Assembly: GCF_009494395.1 (NCBI RefSeq)
Contig: NZ_VZCB01000079.1
Coordinates: forward strand, 309,795-373,794
Length of the DNA stretch: 64,000 bases
Origin: Segatella copri
GTDB lineage: Bacteria > Bacteroidota > Bacteroidia > Bacteroidales > Bacteroidaceae
Reading direction: 5' to 3'
A program made the position numbers and the translations under genes. The notes beneath the pieces were generated by a model that saw only the letters and a list, made by a program, of their open reading frames with translations, did not search any database and was not told where the DNA came from. Position 1 is the first letter of the stretch; every line of letters begins with the position of its first letter. Below are positions 1-7,558 of this stretch, one piece after another.

Positions 1-1687
1 TCTCGGCTTGGAACTCGATACGACTCTCGGTAGTACGCCAGATAGAATGCTCTGCCTTCTTCTCACCATTCAGATATACCTCGTAGTGACCGCAACCAGC
101 CACGTCGAGCAACACCTTGTCTGTCTGCTTAGGACGGAACACGGTTTCATATTTTGCAGAGAAGCCCACCAACTTCACATTAGGAGCAAAAGAATGCTGA
201 CCATAGGTCGTTACCTGCACAGGATTCTTCTCCTGGGTGATGGCAACAGGCTTGCCTTCCATCTTGCGGTTGTTCCAGAAAGTGCCCTTAAAGCCCATCT
301 TGCCATCCATACTACACTGGTCGAAGTAAGAATTCAAAGTCTGGTCGTTCACCAAGTCGCATCCATTAAAGGTGACAACCTGGTTTTTCTTCAAACGACT
401 CCTGATACCATCCAGGATGGTAATTGTCTGTCGTGGAGTACCATTATAGTTTCCCCACATCATCGGTTCGTTATCCACATTTGGTCCGATGAAAGCAATC
501 TTCTTTACCTTTTTATCGAGAGGCAATACCTCATTCTTGTTTTGGAGCAGCGTCATGGTCTGCAGAGCCATATCGAGCGAGAGCTGGCGATGCGCCTTAC
601 TGCAAAGCACCGATACTGGAATCTTCGACCATGATACAATCTTGTTGTCATCCATCTCGCCCAAATCGAAACGACCTTCGAGCAGACGAATCACATGCTT
701 ATCAACTTCATCTTCAGTCAAGGCACCATACTTCACTGCCTCAGGCACCGACTTATATACATAATTATATCCACACTCCACATCTGTACCAGCCAGCACG
801 CCCTTGGCAGCCGCATTTCTGGCATTGCTCGAAACCTTATGATTCTCCCAGAAATCAGTAACAGCGCCACAGTCGGAAACTACCAGGTACTTGAATCCCC
901 ACTCATCCCTGAGAATCTGCTGCAAAAGGCGGGTGTTGCCGCAGCATGGTTCATCATCCCAACGCTGATAGGCACACATCACCTCACGCACCTTGGCATC
1001 CTGCACCAGTGATTTGAAGGCAGGCATATAAGTTTCCCAAAGGTCACGCGGCGTGACATCGGTAATATTGTCTGTATGGCGAGCCCATTCCGGTCCGCTA
1101 TGGATTGCATAGTGCTTGGCACAAGCCAAGAGTTTGCGGTATTTCGTATCTTCAGGTCCCTGCAATCCGCGCACCACGGCACATCCCATCCTACTGGTAA
1201 GATAAGGATCCTCACCATAGGTTTCCTGTCCACGTCCCCAGCGAGGATCACGGAAGATATTCACGTTTGGAGTCCAGACAGATAAAGCATGGAAACGGGT
1301 TACATCTCCTCCCTTCTGCTGCAGTTCATTCCATTTGGCACGCATCTCATCAGATGTTGCATCAAAGACTCTATACACCATTCTGTCGTTAAACGAAGCT
1401 GCCATTCCGATAGGTTCCGGAAAGACGGTTACATCTCCCATGTTCGCCACACCATGCAGTGCTTCGCTCCACCACTGGAATCTCTTGATTCCCAATCGCG
1501 GAATAGCCGGCGAATCATCCAGCATCAGAGAAGCTTTCTCTTCCAAAGTGAGACGACCACATAAATCTACCGCTCTTTCATGAGCCGAGAGGGCTGGATT
1601 CTGATAAGGCAACTGCTGCGCTGAGGCATTGCCGGAGGACATAGTTACCACAAACATCAAAGCTGCGTATATAACATTCTTGTTCAT
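1..1687 (-). CDS. GH3 beta-xylosidase/glucosidase, copy 1 (C-terminus beyond window)
   Basis: Reading from ATG at 1685-1687 the frame is open to the left edge, giving the first ~562 residues of a GH3 enzyme that probably releases xylose from xylo-oligosaccharides in the periplasm. It aligns without any gap to the complete GH3 gene at 7559-10165 (offset 8478 bp) and is nearly identical, including the VVSDCGA nucleophile motif and the start of the PA14-like insert. The signal peptide is clearly different (MNKNVIYAALMFVVTMSSGNASA against MNKNVIYAV..., split here only for comparison). It has its own promoter with a -7 box and operator-like 17-mer. Xylosidase rather than glucosidase activity is inferred from context. 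Confidence 0.9.
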   Translation of the reverse strand, partial: MNKNVIYAALMFVVTMSSGNASAQQLPYQNPALSAHERAVDLCGRLTLEEKASLMLDDSPAIPRLGIKRFQWWSEALHGVANMGDVTVFPEPIGMAASFNDRMVYRVFDATSDEMRAKWNELQQKGGDVTRFHALSVWTPNVNIFRDPRWGRGQETYGEDPYLTSRMGCAVVRGLQGPEDTKYRKLLACAKHYAIHSGPEWARHTDNITDVTPRDLWETYMPAFKSLVQDAKVREVMCAYQRWDDEPCCGNTRLLQQILRDEWGFKYLVVSDCGAVTDFWENHKVSSNARNAAAKGVLAGTDVECGYNYVYKSVPEAVKYGALTEDEVDKHVIRLLEGRFDLGEMDDNKIVSWSKIPVSVLCSKAHRQLSLDMALQTMTLLQNKNEVLPLDKKVKKIAFIGPNVDNEPMMWGNYNGTPRQTITILDGIRSRLKKNQVVTFNGCDLVNDQTLNSYFDQCSMDGKMGFKGTFWNNRKMEGKPVAITQEKNPVQVTTYGQHSFAPNVKLVGFSAKYETVFRPKQTDKVLLDVAGCGHYEVYLNGEKKAEHSIWRTTESRIEFQAE

Positions 1688-1734
1688 TGTAATTACTATT
1701 AAGCTATTAGTATATTAAATTGTTATTTGCACTG

Positions 1735-1799
1735 CAAAGGTAAACAAAAAAGCAGAATACTATTTTATCACAAGTATCAAATACTTTAAATTATGTAAA
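1735..1799 (-). promoter_or_regulatory. Promoter and candidate HTCS operator of GH3 copy 1
   Basis: The -7 box TACCTTTG lies on the minus strand at 1735-1742. The operator-like 17-mer AGTATCAAATACTTTAA (plus strand) is at 1773-1789, 31 nt upstream of the box. A second half-site GTAAA follows at 1795, 21 bp from GTATC at 1774. Same layout as the other xylan promoters in this window. Confidence 0.6.
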
Positions 1800-1915
1800 T
1801 TACATCTGTACCTTTACAGCCTTACCGTCATATTCCACACTCTTGCTTGCCTGCATAGGCTGATCGACCGCATCAATGGCATCACAGTCTTCATCATCCA
1901 ATAAAGATGCCACCA
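1800..1915 (-). pseudogene. Chimeric remnant: GH43 internal fragment fused to GH31 C-terminus
   Basis: On the minus strand one frame reads VVASLLDDEDCDAIDA followed directly by VDQPMQASKSVEYDGKAVKV and a stop at 1800-1802. The first part matches an internal stretch of the GH43 at 2790-4280 (VVASSLDDEDCDAIDA); 31 nt are identical to 3818-3848. The second part matches the extreme C-terminus of the GH31 at 47351-49888. There is no start codon or catalytic part. This is a recombination scar, not a gene. Confidence 0.8.
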
Positions 1916-1930
1916 CATCACCGCATTTTG

Positions 1931-2539
1931 TTACTGTTTATCATTCAGGAAATAAATCGGTGAACGGGGAGTACCATCCTTTACCAACAAGCCTTTGGCT
2001 ATGAAGTGATTTATCCACTTTTGTGCCATATGGCGAGACAGTCCAAACAGTATCCTCATGAGTTTGATGGTGAGATAACGGTTCTTCTGGAAATATTCCT
2101 GCAATTTTGCCCAAAGCTTCTCTTCTGTAAAAATAGTTGAACGACTGGAATACTGGGAACGGACGAAATGGATATTTCTATCTATTTCCCTCAACAGCCC
2201 AGCCTCCGGACGGAAATTGATTCCCCGCAAACGTACTTCCTTTCCCGTAATCTTCTTATTAGGCTTATCCGCAGGCATTTCCAGGTTTACAGCAAGCGAG
2301 AAATATCCCAGTTCGGGAATATAAACCCTGCGTCCCATAGAAAATTCAGACACGACAATGTCATGAAGTTCAGACAACACTGCAGCCACATCACCCTTGG
2401 TGAGTGAACATCTTTGCTGGATAGTGGCTTCCAGTTCGTGAGCCGTCATCGCCTCATACTGCTTCAATCGAACGTATTTTCGTTCCTCACCACTACCCTC
2501 AGCATTGGTAATGGTATAAACATCATACTTTAAGTCCAT
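1931..2539 (-). CDS. HU-like DNA-binding protein with C-terminal winged-helix-like extension
   Basis: This 202-residue protein resembles the Bacteroidales 'histone-like DNA-binding protein' family. Residues ~1-125 carry an HU/IHF-like fold with KxDVAAVL and the GRRVYIPELGYF segment. The C-terminal ~75 residues (FTEEKLWAKLQEYF... LSRHMAQKWINHFIAKGLL) look like a small helical DNA-binding domain. It has no signal peptide, so it is cytoplasmic, probably nucleoid-associated or a regulator. It sits alone between GH3 copy 1 and the GH43 operon, next to a recombination scar and a repeat array, so a xylan-specific role is not implied. Confidence 0.75.
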   Translation of the reverse strand: MDLKYDVYTITNAEGSGEERKYVRLKQYEAMTAHELEATIQQRCSLTKGDVAAVLSELHDIVVSEFSMGRRVYIPELGYFSLAVNLEMPADKPNKKITGKEVRLRGINFRPEAGLLREIDRNIHFVRSQYSSRSTIFTEEKLWAKLQEYFQKNRYLTIKLMRILFGLSRHMAQKWINHFIAKGLLVKDGTPRSPIYFLNDKQ

Positions 2540-2629
2540 AGTTGCTTAGTTTTATTATCTTCTGCAAATATATGAAATAATCACAGAAGCTGTATCTATT
2601 GACCATAAGAATTAGATTTATTTAATAGT

Positions 2630-2711
2630 TGGCAATTGCCAGCAAGATTGCTGCCAGATGACAGCTACTTTGCTGCCATATAACAGCAAGGTTGCCGGCA
2701 GCTGCCGACAA
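2630..2711. repeat. Array of four short palindromes at exact 22-bp spacing
   Basis: Four dyads lie in the gap between the HU-like gene and the GH43: TGGCAATTGCCA (2630-2641), GCTGCCAGATGACAGC (2650-2665), TGCTGCCATATAACAGCA (2671-2688) and TTGCCGGCAGCTGCCGACAA (2692-2711). Their centres are at 2635.5, 2657.5, 2679.5 and 2701.5, exactly 22 bp apart, although the sequences differ. Confidence 0.85.
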
Positions 2712-2789
2712 CCTCACAGAACAGTATTTAAGAAGTAAATAATATAGGCTTCTAAGACCAAATAACTTACTTATCAAATCATAATTGAT

Positions 2790-4280
2790 TTATTGTTGTC
2801 TGAAATTCCATTTAGAATTATCGCTGTTGAAATCGAAAGGAGCCAGGCCTGGAGTACAGTCGCCTAATGAAACCAATGCCAGTTTCTCTTCTGTGCCTGG
2901 TATAGCCTTCGGCATAATGCGATAGGTGCCATCGGTAAGTTGTTCGATGCGCCAAAGCTGGGCATCTTCACCAGTAAACTCAGGTTTGGTGATGACATCA
3001 TGCTGAGCGGTTGCGGTAAGATAACGGGTAGTGCCTTCTATGCAGATCTTATAATAAGGACCACCCAGATAACCACCCTTTCCGGCAGGCATGATACTCC
3101 ACTTCTGATGAGGACGGAACATGTAATCGTTCATTCTCACCTTCACCTCGCCCTTAGGCCATCCTGCTTCTACCTCCTTCAAGGTTTGAGGTTCGATGTT
3201 CTTCAAAGGCTTGGTCGGCTTGATCCAGAAAGGTTCGATATCACGTTGCATTCTCACGAAATCTACGGCAATCTCCAGGGCATAGCCTCTTCGTTCCGAT
3301 TCTATCTCGTAGGTTCCGGAATGAAATTCATCACCAGCCACAGGCCAGTCGTTCTTCCACAACAAAGGACGGATAGCCAACACACTTCGTCCTCCCTGTC
3401 TGAAATCAGACTCATAGTGGAACGACATCTTTTCTACACCTTCTTCCTCAATATAGCGCCCGAAGTGACCGGGACCCGTCTTCAGATTATTGGCAGCAAT
3501 CACCATCTTTCCACCGCCCTGCAACATCTCTCTGCCCACATTATCTACGTATGGACCGGTTATCTTTCTCGAACGTCCCACCACGATATTGTAGGTAGAA
3601 TTAGGACCATCGCAACAGGTGCCATGAGTGCCGAGAAGATAATACCAGCCGTTGCGGTAAATCAAATCGGTAGCTTCGCAGTCGATGGCGATATTGACGG
3701 GTTCGTTGCCTTCCATCCGCTTACCCGTCTTCGGGTCGAGTTCTACCAGACGGATAAATCCGAAATAGGTTCCGTAGCTGAGCCAGAGTCTGCCGGTAGT
3801 AGGGTCGAGCAACAAGCCCGCATCAATGGCATCACAGTCTTCATCATCAAGGGATGAGGCAACAACAATCGGTTCGGTATATTTGAAATCAGGCGATTTC
3901 GGATTGAGCGTTTTGTTCCACATCGTCAGGACATCACCGCGATGACTGCCGCCCAATCCACCACCCGTAGCACTGTAGGCTACGAGATAACGGTCGCCAA
4001 TCTTCAATACGTCTGGAGCCGCTCCCCTGCCGGGACGAACAGCACCACCCTGCCAGGTCCAGCCATCCTCCGACCAGAGTCCACCTTCACCCGTTCCAAA
4101 GGTATAATACTTTCCATCACACAGGGCAATGGTAGAAGGATCATGAATGAAAGGTTCGCCCACCTGGGCTTCTGCCTCGTAAGCAGAGGAAGACAACAAG
4201 GCAACCAAAGCAGCGACATAAAGTTTCTGCTGAGCAGCAACCGGGCTAAAATATCTGAAAAATATATTGTTCTGTTTCAT
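2790..4280 (-). CDS. GH43 arabinanase/arabinofuranosidase-like enzyme with C-terminal beta-trefoil-like domain
   Basis: This is a 496-residue secreted protein with an N-terminal signal (~1-38). GH43 begins at FIHDPSTIA with general base D47. A second acidic strand DAIDAGLLLDP and the GPGHFGRY segment are typical of the arabinanase-like branch of GH43. The last ~170 residues (RPHQKWSIMPAGKGG..., ending NSKWNFRQQ) have the QxW-like repeats of a ricin-type carbohydrate-binding domain. It is the last gene of the four-gene operon starting at 10165 and starts 20 bp after the preceding stop. Likely role: removing or cutting arabinose side groups. The exact linkage specificity cannot be read from sequence. 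Confidence 0.8.
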   Translation of the reverse strand: MKQNNIFFRYFSPVAAQQKLYVAALVALLSSSAYEAEAQVGEPFIHDPSTIALCDGKYYTFGTGEGGLWSEDGWTWQGGAVRPGRGAAPDVLKIGDRYLVAYSATGGGLGGSHRGDVLTMWNKTLNPKSPDFKYTEPIVVASSLDDEDCDAIDAGLLLDPTTGRLWLSYGTYFGFIRLVELDPKTGKRMEGNEPVNIAIDCEATDLIYRNGWYYLLGTHGTCCDGPNSTYNIVVGRSRKITGPYVDNVGREMLQGGGKMVIAANNLKTGPGHFGRYIEEEGVEKMSFHYESDFRQGGRSVLAIRPLLWKNDWPVAGDEFHSGTYEIESERRGYALEIAVDFVRMQRDIEPFWIKPTKPLKNIEPQTLKEVEAGWPKGEVKVRMNDYMFRPHQKWSIMPAGKGGYLGGPYYKICIEGTTRYLTATAQHDVITKPEFTGEDAQLWRIEQLTDGTYRIMPKAIPGTEEKLALVSLGDCTPGLAPFDFNSDNSKWNFRQQ

Positions 4281-4300
4281 AACTTTCTATATTGATAGCA

Positions 4301-5005
4301 CTACTTCACGTGAATAGACAGGTTTCTGACAGGCTTGCCTTGTCCGTCGATGAACCGGACACAGAAGTCACTCATACCAGGACCATTGATTACTGCACCA
4401 CGAAGAATATTCCTACCCTTCTTCAAGGTAAGCTTCTTAGAAACCACATCATCTCGAACCATTCTTCGGTCGCCCTCCAGCATCACCGCCTCCTCGCCAT
4501 TGAGCCACCACATGGAGGCACCATTCGAGCCAACAGACAAGCGGACGTCTTTCATCTCCTCAGGGCAATCGATAATGGTAACCGCCCAGAACAAGACACC
4601 ATACTTGGGTTTTCCGAACGAAGTGGCGAAACGGAAGAGCTTCACATTAAACAGTTTACTATCCAGCGCATGCCATTTCAGCTTTTCATTCCCCACCTTC
4701 ACGACGGCTCCATCCTTAGGAACTGTTTCCATCTGTTTAGGGAAATACTGCGTATGGAATATCTCCTTCAAATAAGAATCAGTAAAAACGACATTGCTCT
4801 TGACCGGCATAGAGATTGGCTCCAAGAGCAACCATCTCTGAATAAAGCCAGCCGCATTGGGCACGACGGGCTGCTTGCCGACAGGTCCGAAATAAGGATT
4901 AATGTCTACAGGTAATTCCTTATTTTGGGCATCCGCAGAGGAATGTCCAAAAAGGAATACACATAAACAAAACAATCTAACTATTTTATTGAAAAAGTTG
5001 TTCAT
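4301..5005 (-). CDS. Uncharacterised secreted protein of the xylan operon
   Basis: This is a 234-residue protein with a signal peptide (to SSADA ~27). The rest contains PYFGPVGKQPVVP, IQRWLLLEPI, MWWLNGEEAVMLEGDRRM and LKKGRNILRGAVINGPG. The 'W-x-NG-E' plus 'L-kkG-N' pattern resembles galactose-binding-like beta-sandwich modules attached to Bacteroidetes esterases and glycosidases. No catalytic motif is seen. It starts 13 bp after the GH43-GH8 stop and ends 20 bp before the GH43 start, so it is co-transcribed. Possible roles are a free carbohydrate-binding module or the detached module of an esterase; this is inference. Confidence 0.7.
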   Translation of the reverse strand: MNNFFNKIVRLFCLCVFLFGHSSADAQNKELPVDINPYFGPVGKQPVVPNAAGFIQRWLLLEPISMPVKSNVVFTDSYLKEIFHTQYFPKQMETVPKDGAVVKVGNEKLKWHALDSKLFNVKLFRFATSFGKPKYGVLFWAVTIIDCPEEMKDVRLSVGSNGASMWWLNGEEAVMLEGDRRMVRDDVVSKKLTLKKGRNILRGAVINGPGMSDFCVRFIDGQGKPVRNLSIHVK

Positions 5006-5018
5006 AGACTATTCATTA

Positions 5019-7535
5019 TTATTGAGGTTCGATAATCTGATAACGGCCACTCAGATGCATGAAGGCGAAGAGACGCAACAGTCCGTCGTAGTAGCCATCG
5101 AAGAAGCCTTCTTTATCTGGCTCATGCTTGGCATTCCAGAAATGACTGACGAATTCCCTGCCCTTCACATGATTGCTGACCAATGAAGCCGCAGCCGCAG
5201 TGGCAACGAAACCGATAGAATGGCGGAGTGCCTTAGGAGCCGTACCTGCCGGCAGAATATCTTCTACCATCGTTCCATCTACATTATACTGGTCCAGGAA
5301 AGTATCTATACCCTGACTATACAGGAAATTCTGCAACGTATTGGCATATTTCTGCTGCCACTCCTTATCCTTACAAGCCCAGGAATAATCGAGCGCTATG
5401 TTCATTGGAACACGCCATGAGTCATAACGGAAAGCATCACCCAGCAACTGACCGGTCTTCATCAGACTGCCATCATAGTTGCAATAGTCCGGGTTCAAGC
5501 CCGTCTTCTCATTGATGCACTTATGCAGAAACTCACGGCTTTTCTCAGCACACTCCTTCCAGAACTGAGAACGTCCATCGTTAGCCCATTTTGCCCATAC
5601 CTCATAAAAGGCTGGAAGATGGTAAGAAGGATCGGTAAACTTCCCGCCCCAATGATCGGGCGTAAAGGTAATGAGCTGATGTTCGAGATTGATGAGCGGA
5701 GCCGTGCGGTCCATTCCTACCTTCTGCATACTGCAATCCAGGATATTCTGCGCTTCCTTCAGATAGTTGATGCCCGTATCATTACCCCATCGGTTGGATG
5801 CAAAGATGAGCGAAGTTACGAAATAGAGTTCACCATCCGATGCGGCTCCCTGCGCATTTCTCGTTCCATCAGTCTTGCAGCTCCATGCGAAATAGCCCTT
5901 ATAAGGTCCTTTCTGATGCTGCATGTATTTCTTGCTCCATCGCCAGAGGCGGTCGAAGATGTCCTTCTTATCAAACTGAACGGCAGCCATCATTCCATAC
6001 GACATGCCTTCGGTTCTCACATCATTGTTCTTTACATCGCTGACATATCCCATGGAATCGCCCACCTCGAAATAGACCTTGTTCTTACCGTAGAATACAT
6101 CGTTGAACACTTCGTTCACCTTCCTGTCTATATCAGCCTGCTTATAGCCCATCTCGGCAAAGAGATTACGATACTGGTGAGTTTCGAAAGCACCCTTTTC
6201 CCAAGGCAACGCATCAAAGCCCAGCCAGTCAACCTCAACATCGGCTCCACTCTGCAAGGATACATGGAGAGCATGAACGCCCTGAGGAGCATGGAGCACC
6301 TGAGCACGGACATTCTTCCAGGCTGCCGACTTCGGAATCTTCACCTTAGCGATGATATTACCCTTCTTGCCATCGGCTCTGACTACGAGCACACCGCCCT
6401 TAACCGACTTGGCACGAACGGTGATTTCCACCACCTTCTCGTTACCAAAATCCACCTTATTATATATAAGAGCTGTATTCGATTTAGAGAAGAGAGTTTT
6501 CCATCCGGCAAAACAATTGTTTTTATCCAGATAATCAATACCTATACCCTTGCCTTGCAGCGCAGAATAGCGGTCTATCTGAATGCGCGAACGAGCCTTG
6601 GTCAATCCCACACCTCTTAGCGTAGGTATCACCTTCTGTATCGTTCCGTCAGGATTGAAGTTCAGAGAGTCGATTCGCACCGAGCGGTTCTTGTCGAACT
6701 TAGGCGAATAATCATTATGATGATAGAAGAGATACCACTGTCCCTGATATTCCACGATGCTGTGATGATTGGTCCAGCACTTCGTAGGCGACTCATCCAT
6801 GATGATGCCCTTGAATGTGAAAGGTCCCATCGGATGGTCAGCCATGGCATAAGCCAGTGTTTCGGTTCCATTCTTTTCACGCACCCAAGGGAAGGTGAAA
6901 TAATACTTACCGTTACGCTCGAAGGCAAACGGTCCTTCCTTGAACCCCTCAGGCAATCCCTCTACCAGTTTGGGTTCCGAGGCGAGTTCCGTCATGTTTG
7001 GTTTCAGCTTAGCCATGTGCAGGCCAGCTCCTGCCCAGTAGATATAAGCCTGTCCGTCCTTCTCTATCAACACACAAGGATCTATGCCGTGCACACCCTC
7101 TATAGGTTTCCACATCGGCATAAACGGTCCTTCCGGCTGGTCGGCAACCGCCACACCAATCCCGAATCCCTTCTCCTCCCCTTTCGGAGCGGCAGGGAAA
7201 TAGAAGTAATATTTCCCGTCTTTCTCTACACAATCTGGAGCCCACATCGTATAACTTCCGTCTTGTACCCAAGGTACTTTATCCTGCGAAACGATGACTC
7301 CATGATCCTCCCACTCAGTAAGATTGGTAGAAGAGAAAACGTGATAATCTGCCATGCAGAACCATTCCTTCAGTTTCTCGATAGGACTCGGAATATCATG
7401 AGAAGGATAAAGATATACCTTCCCGTTGAATACGCGAGCCGTAGGATCAGCAGAATACTGTCCGCTGATTACCGGATTCTGAGCCGAAGCTCCTGTCGAT
7501 AACGCCAGCATCAAGGCGCACATCCATGTCTTCAT
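5019..7535 (-). CDS. Bifunctional GH43-CBM6-GH8 enzyme
   Basis: This 838-residue secreted fusion has a signal peptide 1-18. Residues ~20-315 are a GH43 five-bladed propeller with likely catalytic triad D30 (YSADPT), D152 (HGIDPC) and E200 (FKEGPF). Residues ~316-445 form a CBM6-like beta-sandwich. Residues ~450-838 are GH8, with likely general acid E509 (VRTEGMSYG) and D567 (AASDGELY), closest to reducing-end xylose-releasing exo-oligoxylanases. One polypeptide would trim xylo-oligosaccharides from both ends or remove side groups plus reducing-end xylose. It lies 23 bp downstream of the GH3 gene in the same operon. The domain calls are strong; the precise activities are inferred. Confidence 0.88.
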   Translation of the reverse strand: MKTWMCALMLALSTGASAQNPVISGQYSADPTARVFNGKVYLYPSHDIPSPIEKLKEWFCMADYHVFSSTNLTEWEDHGVIVSQDKVPWVQDGSYTMWAPDCVEKDGKYYFYFPAAPKGEEKGFGIGVAVADQPEGPFMPMWKPIEGVHGIDPCVLIEKDGQAYIYWAGAGLHMAKLKPNMTELASEPKLVEGLPEGFKEGPFAFERNGKYYFTFPWVREKNGTETLAYAMADHPMGPFTFKGIIMDESPTKCWTNHHSIVEYQGQWYLFYHHNDYSPKFDKNRSVRIDSLNFNPDGTIQKVIPTLRGVGLTKARSRIQIDRYSALQGKGIGIDYLDKNNCFAGWKTLFSKSNTALIYNKVDFGNEKVVEITVRAKSVKGGVLVVRADGKKGNIIAKVKIPKSAAWKNVRAQVLHAPQGVHALHVSLQSGADVEVDWLGFDALPWEKGAFETHQYRNLFAEMGYKQADIDRKVNEVFNDVFYGKNKVYFEVGDSMGYVSDVKNNDVRTEGMSYGMMAAVQFDKKDIFDRLWRWSKKYMQHQKGPYKGYFAWSCKTDGTRNAQGAASDGELYFVTSLIFASNRWGNDTGINYLKEAQNILDCSMQKVGMDRTAPLINLEHQLITFTPDHWGGKFTDPSYHLPAFYEVWAKWANDGRSQFWKECAEKSREFLHKCINEKTGLNPDYCNYDGSLMKTGQLLGDAFRYDSWRVPMNIALDYSWACKDKEWQQKYANTLQNFLYSQGIDTFLDQYNVDGTMVEDILPAGTAPKALRHSIGFVATAAAASLVSNHVKGREFVSHFWNAKHEPDKEGFFDGYYDGLLRLFAFMHLSGRYQIIEPQ

Positions 7536-7558
7536 ACTATTAATTATGATACAGTTAC

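Noticed and set aside
2940..3857. 305-residue plus-strand frame inside the GH43 gene, and similar long frames opposite the GH43-GH8 and SusC genes
   Set aside because: All lie antisense to clear enzymes or transporters whose motifs are intact; the opposite products show no family features.
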